Assembly (NCBI GenBank): GCA_028718265.1
Contig: JAQUMG010000073.1
Location: forward strand, 1 to 8,534
From: Candidatus Omnitrophota bacterium
Lineage (GTDB): Bacteria; Omnitrophota; Koll11; JAHIPI01
Length of the DNA: 8,534 nt
Direction of reading: 5' to 3'
The stretch's first letter is position 1, and each line of letters starts with the position of its first letter. Under the pieces are notes generated by a model. That model was not told the origin of the DNA, searched no databases, and saw nothing but the letters and a program-made list of their open reading frames with translations. Position numbers and translations under genes: made by a program. Of this stretch, positions 1 to 6,924 are shown in pieces.

Positions 1-423
1 TCCCCTGACACCGCAGATAGAGACGGGGGTCTTTATCTCAAACACTGCATTTTTGCCCAATTTCTCCACCAAAGAACGGAGTTCTCCCTGTATGAGATTT
101 ATTTTTATTGCACCCAGGTCGGTAAAGACCGCATGGCTATTTTCCTGGACTCTTACGGAATTCTTAAAACCTTTGCCAAAGCCGACTTCTGCCCAGGACT
201 GTGCTCCGGTTTTTATATTATCACCGTTAGAAAGGACCATGCCCTTCCCGGCATTTATCCAAACCTCGGATTTCGCAGATTTTACTTTTACATCACCCTG
301 CATAAAGAGTATAATACCATTGTCCGCGGCGGCTGAGGTATTTTCCCGGGCGAGTACTTTAAAAGAAAAGAAACAAGCGGCAAGAAAACCCAGAATCGCA
401 AAGACTATTAAAGTTCTTTTCAT
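1..423 (-). CDS. FecR-domain protein with signal peptide (partial, C-terminus off the left edge)
   Basis: This reading frame starts at ATG 423-421 and stays open for 141 codons to the window edge, so the C-terminus is missing. An AGGAG ribosome site (430-434) lies 6 bases upstream of the ATG. The N-terminus is a signal peptide: KR at residues 2-3, a hydrophobic run at about 4-22, and either a lipobox-like LAAC (14-17) or a signal peptidase I site after VLA (23-25), so the exported form could be a lipoprotein or a soluble protein. Residues 36-141 follow the FecR domain pattern: an opening GDVKV strand (43-47), W55, NGDNIKTG (66-73), AEVGF (78-82), LIQGELR (110-116) and the closing FEIKTPVSICGVRG (128-141). 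In iron-uptake systems FecR passes a signal to a sigma factor, but lone FecR domains in exported proteins are common and mostly uncharacterised. No sigma factor or TonB receptor is visible, so the role is unknown. The gene diverges from the plus-strand operon. Confidence 0.85.
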   Translation of the reverse strand, partial: MKRTLIVFAILGFLAACFFSFKVLARENTSAAADNGIILFMQGDVKVKSAKSEVWINAGKGMVLSNGDNIKTGAQSWAEVGFGKGFKNSVRVQENSHAVFTDLGAIKINLIQGELRSLVEKLGKNAVFEIKTPVSICGVRG

Positions 424-467
424 TGCAGGCTCCTTTTTTGGTAGGTGAAATGAGTTGAGAAGTTTAT

Positions 468-484
468 TGTAGGATTATACTACA
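468..484. repeat. Inverted repeat overlapping the minus-strand -10 box (possible operator)
   Basis: TGTAG (468-472) and CTACA (480-484) form a perfect 5-base inverted repeat with a 7-base spacer. The spacer contains the -10 box of the FecR-gene promoter and the left arm covers the predicted start point, a usual place for a repressor site. The arms are short and could occur by chance, and they do not match a consensus I can name (they are not a Fur or Zur box). Confidence 0.25.
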
Positions 485-502
485 TATTCCGCAAAAAACC
501 AA
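474..502 (-). promoter_or_regulatory. Sigma70-type promoter for the FecR-domain gene
   Basis: Read on the minus strand there is a perfect TATAAT -10 box (479-474) and a partial -35 box TTGGTT (502-497) separated by 17 bases. Transcription would start near 467, giving an untranslated leader of roughly 44 bases before the ATG at 423. The perfect -10 and optimal spacing support it; the -35 matches the consensus at only three of six positions. Confidence 0.55.
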
Positions 503-510
503 ATTAAAAT
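481..510 (+). promoter_or_regulatory. Weak candidate promoter for the plus-strand operon
   Basis: A -10-like TAAAAT (505-510) lies 18 bases from a poor -35-like TACATA (481-486). Transcription from it would begin near 517 and leave a leader of about 22 bases before the ATG at 539. It is listed because the long plus-strand gene run needs a promoter in this spacer, but the match is weak and the -35 is close to random. Confidence 0.25.
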
Positions 511-538
511 ACAGATGTACGTTATTTAGGGGATAAGC

Positions 539-1240
539 ATGGTAAGAGAAATAGAAACCAGAGTAAAAGAGATAATAACAAGGACGCATAACGTAAAAAG
601 CGTCCGCCTGGAAGCCAAAGAGATAAATTTTAAAGCGGGCCAATTTATGCTGGTTATTCTCAGAGGGAATTCCCGGCTTAAGCGATACCTGTCGATATCA
701 AACTCTCCTACGGAAAAAGGATATATCGAATTTACGAAAAAATTGACCGAAAGCGATTTCTCGGAGGAGCTGAATACTTTGCAGCCCGGTGATGCCGTTA
801 AGATACAATATCCATTCGGAAGTTTTACGCTTAGCGATCCGGATGATAAAATAGCGTTTCTGTCCGGCGGGATAGGGGTTACCCCCGTAAGGAGCATGTG
901 CAAGTATGCCGTTGATGCCAAGCTGGGAACAGATATAGTCCTTCTGTACGGAAATCAGTCCGTGCGCGATATAGTATTCAGGGAAGATTTTGAACAGATG
1001 CAGCGGAAATATCCTAAATTAAAGGTTATACACATTCTTTGCGAATCGTCTCCCGGATTCGATTGTAAAATAGGGTTGATAAATAAAGACATTATCAGGC
1101 AGGAAATCCCCGACTACAAAGAAAGAAAGTTTTATATCTCAGGCCCGCCGGTAATGGTCGGGGCGATGAAAAAAATACTTTCCGAAGAATTGCTTGTGCC
1201 GAATGAACGTATCGTAACAGAGAATTTTCAAGGATATTGA
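539..1240 (+). CDS. FNR-family flavin/NAD(P)H oxidoreductase
   Basis: This 233-residue protein has the two-domain ferredoxin-NADP+ reductase fold: an FAD-binding barrel followed by a nucleotide-binding domain. Visible motifs are RYLS (49-52), the RxYS element that contacts the flavin; LQPGDAVKIQYPFGSF (81-96), the end of the flavin domain; GGIGVTP (110-116), the pyrophosphate loop for NAD(P)H; LLYGNQS (135-141); and SGPPVMVGAMKK (201-212), where many relatives have CGP. It ends near residue 233 with no C-terminal 2Fe-2S cysteine cluster, so it is neither a PyrK-type subunit nor a fused ferredoxin reductase; its electron partner would be a separate protein. An AGGGG ribosome site (528-532) is 6 bases before the ATG. 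It is the first plus-strand gene, and the DJ-1-like gene begins 4 bases after its stop. The substrate and partner cannot be told from sequence. Confidence 0.88.
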   Translation: MVREIETRVKEIITRTHNVKSVRLEAKEINFKAGQFMLVILRGNSRLKRYLSISNSPTEKGYIEFTKKLTESDFSEELNTLQPGDAVKIQYPFGSFTLSDPDDKIAFLSGGIGVTPVRSMCKYAVDAKLGTDIVLLYGNQSVRDIVFREDFEQMQRKYPKLKVIHILCESSPGFDCKIGLINKDIIRQEIPDYKERKFYISGPPVMVGAMKKILSEELLVPNERIVTENFQGY

Positions 1241-1244
1241 GGAT

Positions 1245-1808
1245 ATGATGCCGATGAAAAAGAAAATCGCGATTTTACTTGCCGAGGGATTTGAAGAGAT
1301 CGAAGCGGTTACGTGCATAGATATATCAAGAAGGGCCGGGTTGGACGTCAAGATAGTCGGCGTAGATGGCATGGTCGTAAAAGGTTCCCATGGTATCGGA
1401 GTAAGCGCTGATATAGAGATAAATTCCTACAGCGAGCTGCCGGATGCAGTAATTCTTCCCGGCGGCATGCCCGGCGTGCAGAATCTTTTCAAGGCGCCGA
1501 AAGTTCAGTCTTTGATTAAAAAAGTCCATCAGGCAGGCAATGTTGTAGCTGCTATATGCGCCGCACCGGCTTACGTTCTTGCGCCGATGGGAATACTGGA
1601 CGGCAAAAAGGCGACTTGTTATTTTGGGTGCGAAGATAAGCTGGGGAAAAAGGCCATTTATGTCGACCAGAGCGTAGTTGTCGACGGCAACATAATTACC
1701 GGCAAAGGACCTGCTGCGGCTATGGCGTTTGCCTTGAGAATAATAGATTTAGTATGCGGAAAAAAAGTTACAGACCCGATCAGAGAAAAGTTGTTGTATG
1801 AAGAGTGA
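1245..1808 (+). CDS. DJ-1/PfpI (YajL/ThiJ-like) family protein
   Basis: This 187-residue protein has the full class I glutamine amidotransferase-like fold of DJ-1. The nucleophilic cysteine is C105 in AAICAAP (102-108), matching the AAICAGP elbow of human DJ-1, and E20 in AEGFEEIE (13-20) matches DJ-1 Glu18, which supports the cysteine. LPGGMPGVQN (71-80) and ITGKGPAAAMAFAL (151-164) are other family landmarks. Relatives have been reported as glyoxalase III or deglycase enzymes, redox-sensing chaperones or proteases; sequence alone cannot choose, though C105 and E20 favour the DJ-1/YajL branch. Three in-frame ATGs (1245, 1248, 1254) follow a GAGGA site (1239-1243). The later ones have better spacing, and 1254 gives the family-typical start MKKKIAIL. 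Its end overlaps mnmG by 11 bases, implying coupled translation. Confidence 0.88.
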   Translation: MMPMKKKIAILLAEGFEEIEAVTCIDISRRAGLDVKIVGVDGMVVKGSHGIGVSADIEINSYSELPDAVILPGGMPGVQNLFKAPKVQSLIKKVHQAGNVVAAICAAPAYVLAPMGILDGKKATCYFGCEDKLGKKAIYVDQSVVVDGNIITGKGPAAAMAFALRIIDLVCGKKVTDPIREKLLYEE

Positions 1809-3579
1809 TTTTGATGCGATTATAGTTGGCGGCGGGCATGCGGGGTGCGAAGCGTCATTGGCCGCGGCGAGAATGGGACTCAAAGTTCTGCTCATTACTT
1901 TGCATATCGATAAGATAGGCTTTATGTCCTGTAATCCTGCTATCGGCGGGGTGGGCAAGGGGCAACTCGTGAAAGAGATAGATGCCCTTGGCGGTGAAAT
2001 GGCCGGAGCCGCCGATCAAAACGCCATTCAATTCCGTATGCTCAATTCCTCCAAAGGTTACGCAGCGCGCTCTTCGAGAATACAGGCCGACAGAGCGATG
2101 TATAACCGCTATATGCGAAACCGCATTTTGAATGAAGCCCGCCTGGAAGTTTTAGAAGACGAAGTTACAGACATAATCTCCAAACATAAGATTTGTAAAG
2201 GCGTCATAACAAAAAGTGGCAAGCGGATACATTCAGCCGCGGTTATTCTGACTACCGGGACTTTTCTCAACGGTTTAATACATATAGGCATGAAGCATTT
2301 TCCCGGGGGAAGGATAGAAGAAGAGGCCTGTTCCGGGCTTTCGGACGGATTGAAAAAACTGGGCTTCAGAGTAGGCAGACTAAAAACAGGCACCACCCCC
2401 CGTCTTGACGGCAAAACGATAGATTTTTCCGCCCTTAAGGCCCAGCGCGGCGACGCAGAAATAATTCCCTTTTCGTTTTCCACGGAATCTGTCAGATGCG
2501 AACAGCTGCCATGCTACATAACCCACACAAATAAGAAGACGCATAAAATAATCAAAGACAATTTGGACAGGTCGCCGCTTTATACGGGCAAGATCAAATC
2601 GACAGGTGTCAGGTATTGCCCGTCAATAGAAGACAAAATCGTCCGCTTCTCCGACAGGGATTCGCACACGATATTTCTGGAACCGGAAGGGCTGGGTACC
2701 GACGACTATTATCCGAACGGTATTTCTACGAGCCTGCCTAGAGACGTGCAGGAAAATATTGTACACAGCATAAAAGGCCTGGAAAAAGCCCGTATAAATA
2801 AACCGGGCTACGGCATCGAATATGACTTTGTAGACCCGACAGAACTTTATCCGACTCTTGAGACTAAAAATATAAGCGGCCTTTATATGGCCGGCCAGAT
2901 AAACGGCACGACGGGTTACGAAGAAGCGGCGTCTTTAGGCCTTATGGCCGGGATAAACACGGCGCTTAAGATACAGAAAAAAGAACCGCTTATTTTAAAA
3001 AGGTCAGAGGCCTACATAGGAGTGCTTATAGATGATTTGACCACTAAAGGTACCAGCGAGCCTTATAGAATGTTTACGTCGAGAGTGGAGCACCGGCTTC
3101 TCGTGAGGGAGGATAATGCGGATACGCGCCTTATGGGAATCGGGAGGAGATTGGGTTTAGTCAAGGAAGAGGCATATTCGGCAATGAAAGAAAAAATGCG
3201 TAAGGTCGCCGAGGCAGAAAAAATACTTGATTCCACGAAACTCGGCCGGATTTTGAAGCGCAGCCACGTAAGCTATAACGATATATTGGCAATGGACAAA
3301 ACGCTGCCCGTACTTTCCTACTACGAAAAAGTCCAGGTGGAAATCGATATGAAATACGACGGATATATCAGACGGGAACTCGCAAATGTCCAGAAATTCG
3401 AGAAAATAGACCGCATAAAAATACCGGAAAAATTCGATTATTCATCGGTCAAGGGGCTTTCTAACGAAATAAAAGAAAAACTCGAGAGAACGAGGCCGTA
3501 TTCGCTCGGCCAGGCATCGCGCATCTCCGGCGTTACGCCCGTTGCAATTTCACTTTTAATGGTACGTATGCACTGTTAG
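1798..3579 (+). CDS. mnmG: tRNA uridine-5-carboxymethylaminomethyl modification enzyme MnmG (GidA)
   Basis: MnmG acts with MnmE to add a carboxymethylaminomethyl or aminomethyl group to C5 of the wobble uridine (U34) of certain tRNAs, using FAD, NADH and methylenetetrahydrofolate. The 593-residue protein aligns with E. coli MnmG over its whole length by recall: FAD dinucleotide motif GGGHAG (11-16), SCNPAIGG with cysteine C45 (44-51), TGTFLNG (153-159), RLKTGTTPRLDG (194-205), PCYITHTN (238-245), RYCPSIEDK with second cysteine C274 (272-280), and near the end LGQASRISGVTP. C45 and C274 correspond to the functionally important Cys47 and Cys277 of E. coli. It is shorter than the E. coli protein (629 residues), lacking part of a variable C-terminal insertion and the basic tail; it ends in VRMHC. 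The start overlaps the DJ-1-like gene by 11 bases and has no strong ribosome site, so translation is probably coupled. mnmE is not in the window. Confidence 0.97.
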   Translation: MKSDFDAIIVGGGHAGCEASLAAARMGLKVLLITLHIDKIGFMSCNPAIGGVGKGQLVKEIDALGGEMAGAADQNAIQFRMLNSSKGYAARSSRIQADRAMYNRYMRNRILNEARLEVLEDEVTDIISKHKICKGVITKSGKRIHSAAVILTTGTFLNGLIHIGMKHFPGGRIEEEACSGLSDGLKKLGFRVGRLKTGTTPRLDGKTIDFSALKAQRGDAEIIPFSFSTESVRCEQLPCYITHTNKKTHKIIKDNLDRSPLYTGKIKSTGVRYCPSIEDKIVRFSDRDSHTIFLEPEGLGTDDYYPNGISTSLPRDVQENIVHSIKGLEKARINKPGYGIEYDFVDPTELYPTLETKNISGLYMAGQINGTTGYEEAASLGLMAGINTALKIQKKEPLILKRSEAYIGVLIDDLTTKGTSEPYRMFTSRVEHRLLVREDNADTRLMGIGRRLGLVKEEAYSAMKEKMRKVAEAEKILDSTKLGRILKRSHVSYNDILAMDKTLPVLSYYEKVQVEIDMKYDGYIRRELANVQKFEKIDRIKIPEKFDYSSVKGLSNEIKEKLERTRPYSLGQASRISGVTPVAISLLMVRMHC

Positions 3580-3604
3580 GGGTCAACCCCCTCGCGGAAG
3601 ACCC
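3580..3604 (+). repeat. GC-rich inverted repeat between mnmG and the radical SAM gene
   Basis: GGGTC (3580-3584) can pair with GACCC (3600-3604). Within it GGGG (3579-3582) and CCCC (3587-3590) form an alternative 4-base stem around TCAA. The element starts at the mnmG stop codon and fills most of the 27-base gap, and its right half includes the likely ribosome site GGAAG (3596-3600) of the next gene, so folding could lower that gene's translation. There is no U-tract, so it is not a typical intrinsic terminator. It might also be a copy of a short palindromic repeat scattered in the genome. Confidence 0.35.
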
Positions 3605-3606
3605 TT

Positions 3607-4527
3607 ATGGAAAAATACTTTTACTCCTTCAACGACTATTTACAGAAAATGTTTAAGACGCGCGTACAGCGCCTGAGCTTAAACGCCGGTTTTACATGTC
3701 CAACCCGCGACGGAAAAATCGATACTGAAGGCTGTATATATTGCAACGAAAAGGGTTTTTCGTCTTTGGTGGGCACGCGGCTTTCACTGGAGAAGCAGGC
3801 CGAAAATGCAATCGATTACGCCAGGAAGCGCTACAAGGCTGAAAAATTTATCGCCTATTTTCAGAATGCTACAAATACCTACGCGACATACTCGAAATTA
3901 AAGACTACCTATGATATAATAAGATGTTTTCCTGATATAGTAGGTTTATATTTCTCGACCCGGCCGGATTGTATCGATGGAAAAAAACTCGATCTTATAG
4001 AATCATATTCCGAAGACTATGATGTGTGGGTAGAATACGGATTGCAAAGTGCGCACGACAGTACCCTCAAATTCATAAACAGACGCCATACTTTTCATGA
4101 TTTTGTGGAAGCTGCTACGATAACCGCGAAAAAAAAGATAAAGGTAGGTGCCCACGTTATTCTGGGGCTTCCCGGAGAGACGCGCGAAGACATGTTGGAG
4201 ACGGCGGAGAAGATAGCAGATTTACCCGTTTCCGGCATAAAGCTGCATGTCCTTCACGTTCTGAAGGGGACAAAGCTTGAAAAATATTACAACAGGGGTA
4301 AAGTGGATCTTTTAACTTTCAATGAGTATATAAATACCGCATGCGATTTTCTGGAGGTCACGAATCCCGGGTGCGTCATATTCAGATTGGTATCCGACGC
4401 CAATCCGGATTTTCTGATTGCCCCGAAGTGGATTAATAGAAAATCCGAAGTAATAAACGCGATAAAAAAAGAATTCGAAAAAAGACATACAAAGCAGGGA
4501 TCTTTATGGCATACTACAAAAAAGTAA
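3607..4527 (+). CDS. Radical SAM protein of the YhcC/YtqA (TIGR01212) family, candidate MnmL
   Basis: This 306-residue protein has the unusual cluster motif of the YhcC/YtqA family, C-x11-C-x2-C (C31, C43, C46), in FTCPTRDG...GCIYC, which would bind the 4Fe-4S cluster that splits S-adenosylmethionine. Other family segments are YFQNATNTYA (79-88), FSTRPDCI (116-123), VEYGLQSAHDSTLKFINRRH (139-158) and HVILGLPGETREDM (181-194). The length is normal. B. subtilis YtqA, renamed MnmL, is reported to take part in making mnm5s2U from cmnm5s2U in tRNA. Its place directly after mnmG fits that role, but this is an inference, and the E. coli relative YhcC has no settled function. The methylase partner MnmM is not in the window. 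A GGAAG ribosome site (3596-3600) lies 6 bases before the ATG. Its last 22 bases overlap the next gene. Confidence 0.9.
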   Translation: MEKYFYSFNDYLQKMFKTRVQRLSLNAGFTCPTRDGKIDTEGCIYCNEKGFSSLVGTRLSLEKQAENAIDYARKRYKAEKFIAYFQNATNTYATYSKLKTTYDIIRCFPDIVGLYFSTRPDCIDGKKLDLIESYSEDYDVWVEYGLQSAHDSTLKFINRRHTFHDFVEAATITAKKKIKVGAHVILGLPGETREDMLETAEKIADLPVSGIKLHVLHVLKGTKLEKYYNRGKVDLLTFNEYINTACDFLEVTNPGCVIFRLVSDANPDFLIAPKWINRKSEVINAIKKEFEKRHTKQGSLWHTTKK

Positions 4528-4922
4528 GATATTCTATCTTATCATTCTTAGTACTGTTAGCCGCTGTTTCGTGGGCATCGCCGGCTGCAGGGAAACTCAA
4601 TGTCATAGTGACAATATTGCCGGAGGCGGAATTCGTCGAAAAGGTGGGCGGCGAATACGCGGATGTCTCAGTAATGATACCCGGAGGAATGGACCCTCAT
4701 ACGTATGAACCGACTCCGTCCCAGCTCAGGAAAGTGGGCGATGCCGATTTATATTTTAAACTCGGTTCCGGCCTGGAGTTTGAACTTGCGTGGATGGATA
4801 AACTAGCGGCGCTTAATGAAAATTTAGTTGTTGTAGATACGTCTGAAGGAATAGAATTACTGGATAAAGATCCTCATATATGGCTTTCGCCGAGGAACGC
4901 CATGATAATGGTAATGAATATC

Positions 4923-4925
4923 TGA
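4923..4925 (+). other. In-frame TGA inside the binding-protein gene
   Basis: The TGA stands between MVMNI and NALSAKDP in what is normally a helix just after the second metal-ligand motif. One base change would restore Cys, Trp, Arg, Gly, Leu or Ser. It is not at a metal-ligand position. Confidence 0.9.
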
Positions 4926-4928
4926 AAT

Positions 4929-4953
4929 GCGCTTTCGGCGAAAGATCCGGCGC
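4929..4953 (+). repeat. Small hairpin just after the in-frame TGA
   Basis: CTTTC (4932-4936) pairs with GAAAG (4940-4944) around a 3-base GGC loop, and GCG (4929-4931) can pair with CGC (4951-4953) across a one-sided 6-base bulge. The loop lacks the G-U feature of bacterial SECIS elements and lies only about 12-14 bases after the TGA. It is probably incidental to the coding sequence. Confidence 0.3.
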
Positions 4954-5344
4954 ACAAGGAGTCATATCAAAAAAACGCCGGAGAATATATAAAAGAACTG
5001 TTAAGGCTTGATGGGGGGATAAAAGAGAAATTATCGCACAAGAAAAACAGGGTTTTTATGGTTTTTCACCCGTCGCTGGGGTATTTTGCCCGTGACTATG
5101 ACTTAAGAGAGATGCCGATGCAGGCGGAAGGGAAGGAACCCACAATAGCAGGCCTGAAGAAGATAATAGATAGCGCGAGAGAAAACGGGGTAAAAGTAAT
5201 TTTTGCCTCTCCTCAATTTAACCAGAAAAGTGCTGAGGTGGTCGCGAAAGAAATAAACGGCAGAGTAGTGTCGGTTGATCCGCTAAGAAAAGATTATATC
5301 GGAAATCTGGAATACATCGCAGGTATTTTAGAGAAGGAAATAAA

Positions 5345-6103
5345 TTGAATAAAGCAAAAGAAATAATATCCATAAAAGACCTGTGCGTAAATTACGACGG
5401 ATTTACCGTCCTGGACGGCATAACTTTACCTGTTTACGAAAACGATTTTTTAGGTATCATCGGCCCTAACGGCGGGGGAAAGACGACGCTGCTCAAAGTG
5501 ATATTAGGATTGATTCGTCCGTCGTCAGGCCAAGTGAGCATCATGGGCAAAACGCCGGTTGATGCGAGAAGCTATATGGGTTATGTCCCTCAGTTCAGTC
5601 TGCACGAGCACGATTTTCCTATAAATATATGGGATGTCGTTATTCTGGGCCGGTTATCCCGCAAGAAGTGGTTCGAGGGATTTGATAAAAAGGATAAGGA
5701 AGCTACGGAAAGAGCACTTAGGGTGGTGAATATGCTTGATCTGAAAGACCGCCAGATAGATAAACTTTCGATGGGTCAGCGGCAGCGTGTTTTTATAGCG
5801 AGAGCGCTTGTTTCGGAGCCGAAGATACTGCTTTTGGATGAACCCACTGCGAGCGTGGATGAGCCTATGCAAACGGACATATATGAGTTTTTGAAGAATC
5901 TGAAAAATAAAATAACATTAATCATGGTATCGCATGACGTGGGAGTCATGTCAAGCTACGTCGATAAGATTGCCTGTTTGAATTGCAAGTTTTTCTATCA
6001 CGGTGATAAGGAAATAAGCCAGGAGATACTTGAGGCAACTTATAAGTGCAATGTAGACCTTATCGGCCACGGAGTGCCGCATCGGGTCATGAGGAAGCAT
6101 TAA
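5345..6103 (+). CDS. znuC: Metal (Zn/Mn) ABC transporter ATP-binding protein
   Basis: This 252-residue ATPase powers the metal importer. It has Walker [10 protein letters not shown] (40-48), Q-loop Q83 in YVPQ, the ABC signature as LSMGQ (141-145; LSGGQ is the consensus, with Met replacing the first Gly), Walker B ILLLDE (161-166) and the switch histidine H197 in SHD. The C-terminal stretch [15 protein letters not shown] (235-249) is characteristic of ATPases in the Zn/Mn importer family and supports that assignment over a generic ABC protein. The start is TTG at 5345, which overlaps the TGA of the binding-protein gene as TTGA and has an AAGGA site (5334-5338) 6 bases upstream; no ATG fits the frame there. 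Such coupling means that early termination in the upstream gene may reduce its translation. The permease gene begins at its stop codon (TAATG). Zinc rather than manganese is inferred from the partner's ligands. Confidence 0.92.
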   Translation: MNKAKEIISIKDLCVNYDGFTVLDGITLPVYENDFLGIIGPNGGGKTTLLKVILGLIRPSSGQVSIMGKTPVDARSYMGYVPQFSLHEHDFPINIWDVVILGRLSRKKWFEGFDKKDKEATERALRVVNMLDLKDRQIDKLSMGQRQRVFIARALVSEPKILLLDEPTASVDEPMQTDIYEFLKNLKNKITLIMVSHDVGVMSSYVDKIACLNCKFFYHGDKEISQEILEATYKCNVDLIGHGVPHRVMRKH

Positions 6104-6921
6104 TGGACATACTACACTATGAATTCATGAGAAATGCGATTTTAGCCGCTGTTTTGGCGAGCGTGGCGTGCGGCATAATCGGCTCATATGTTGTTGTAAA
6201 AAAAATCGTCTCCATAAGCGGGAGTATCGCGCATAGCGCGTTCGGAGGCATAGGGCTCGGATATTTTCTTGGTTTAAATCCTATAGTTGTGGTAGTTCCT
6301 TTTACGCTGTGCTTCGCTTTGGGTATGGGTGTAATAAGCAAAAGGACCCGGATTTCACCGGATACCGCAATAGGCATATTTTGGGCCTTTGGCATGGCAA
6401 TCGGAATAATATTCATAAATCTTACCCCGGGTTATGTTCCGGACCTCTTCAGCTATCTCTTCGGAAATATTCTTACCGTGCCGCGTGCCGATATCCTGAT
6501 GATGCTGGTTCTGGATTTCATAATATTAATATTTGTTTTTTCTCTTTACAAGGAATTTCTGGCAGTTTCTTTCGACGAGGAATATTCGGCTACCCTCGGC
6601 ATGCCGGTCGAAAGATTGTATTATATTCTTCTGTGCCTTATAGCACTGACAATAGTCCTTCTCATAAAGATAGTGGGTATCGTGCTTGTCATAGCGCTAT
6701 TGACGATACCGGCGGCAATTGCCAAACAACATACGTCCGGCCTCAGAAGCATGATGCTTCTTTCGATAGTTATCGGAGTCGTATTTATGCTTGGGGGCCT
6801 GTGGCTTTCTTATTTTCTTGACATTGCTTCGGGAGCGACCATAATAATATTATCGACGTTAGGGTTTATAGCGTCTTCAGGGTATAAAATGGTAATAAAA
6901 AAGATCGGGAGGACAGCATAA
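6103..6921 (+). CDS. znuB: Metal (Zn/Mn) ABC transporter permease
   Basis: This is the membrane channel subunit, 272 residues from ATG 6103, in the ABC-3 permease family. About eight or nine hydrophobic segments are visible (around 11-31, 43-58, 60-79, 89-107, 130-150, 172-188, 190-206, 217-238 and 243-260). Family landmarks are [11 protein letters not shown] (24-34), [16 protein letters not shown] (39-54), [14 protein letters not shown] (156-169) in the cytoplasmic loop and [17 protein letters not shown] (191-207). The frame is open upstream to 6046, but that extension lies inside the ATPase gene. ATG 6103 is preferred because it shares a base with the ATPase stop (TAATG) and has a GAGGA site (6091-6095) 7 bases upstream. 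The length is normal for the family and there is no sign of decay, unlike the binding-protein gene of the same transporter. Confidence 0.92.
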   Translation: MDILHYEFMRNAILAAVLASVACGIIGSYVVVKKIVSISGSIAHSAFGGIGLGYFLGLNPIVVVVPFTLCFALGMGVISKRTRISPDTAIGIFWAFGMAIGIIFINLTPGYVPDLFSYLFGNILTVPRADILMMLVLDFIILIFVFSLYKEFLAVSFDEEYSATLGMPVERLYYILLCLIALTIVLLIKIVGIVLVIALLTIPAAIAKQHTSGLRSMMLLSIVIGVVFMLGGLWLSYFLDIASGATIIILSTLGFIASSGYKMVIKKIGRTA

Positions 6922-6924
6922 AGC

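Larger units (their letters stand above)
4506..5348 (+). pseudogene. znuA: Zn/Mn-type ABC transporter substrate-binding protein, interrupted by in-frame TGA
   Basis: Read through one TGA (4923-4925, codon 140), this is a complete 280-codon binding protein of the ZnuA/TroA family, which captures metal in the periplasm for the ABC importer encoded next. It has a signal peptide (KK at 5-6, hydrophobic 10-22, likely cleavage near AAG 27-29, no lipobox). All four expected metal ligands are present: H65 in DPHTYEPT, H124 in DPHIWLSPRN, H188 in FHPSLGYFARDY and D258 in SVDPL. Histidine at the third site is typical of zinc binders, glutamate of manganese binders. There is no His-rich loop. Both halves are in the same frame and read as unbroken family sequence across the TGA, so the lesion is a single codon, not a frameshift. 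As written, only a 139-residue fragment (4506-4925) would be made; a restart at ATG 5058 would give an unexported 96-residue piece and has no ribosome site. An AGGGA site (4496-4500) precedes the ATG. It may be a recent mutation, sequencing error, strain variant or recoded stop. Confidence 0.85.

Noticed and set aside
53..448. Plus-strand open frame of 131 codons
   Set aside because: It is the antisense shadow of the FecR-domain gene, whose minus-strand frame has a signal peptide, a domain match, a ribosome site and a promoter.
539..1240. PyrK-type dihydroorotate dehydrogenase electron-transfer subunit
   Set aside because: The C-terminal four-cysteine 2Fe-2S motif is absent and no pyrD is next to it.
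2109..2483. Minus-strand open frame of 124 codons
   Set aside because: It lies antisense within the strongly conserved part of mnmG and shows no family motif.
3579..3604. Intrinsic terminator after mnmG
   Set aside because: The stems are short and no U-run follows; the next gene's start codon comes immediately after.
4923..4925. Alternative genetic code with TGA as Trp or Gly
   Set aside because: Other genes end on TGA at the expected family C-terminus (1238-1240, 1806-1808, 5346-5348), and no other gene has an internal TGA.
6046..6102. Longer N-terminus for the permease
   Set aside because: The extra 19 residues lie inside the end of the ATPase gene and are not hydrophobic or family-like. 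ATG 6103 has a ribosome site and couples to the ATPase stop.
6309..6821. Plus-strand open frame of 170 codons inside the permease gene
   Set aside because: It is an out-of-frame shadow of a well-matched membrane protein and has no recognisable family or membrane pattern.
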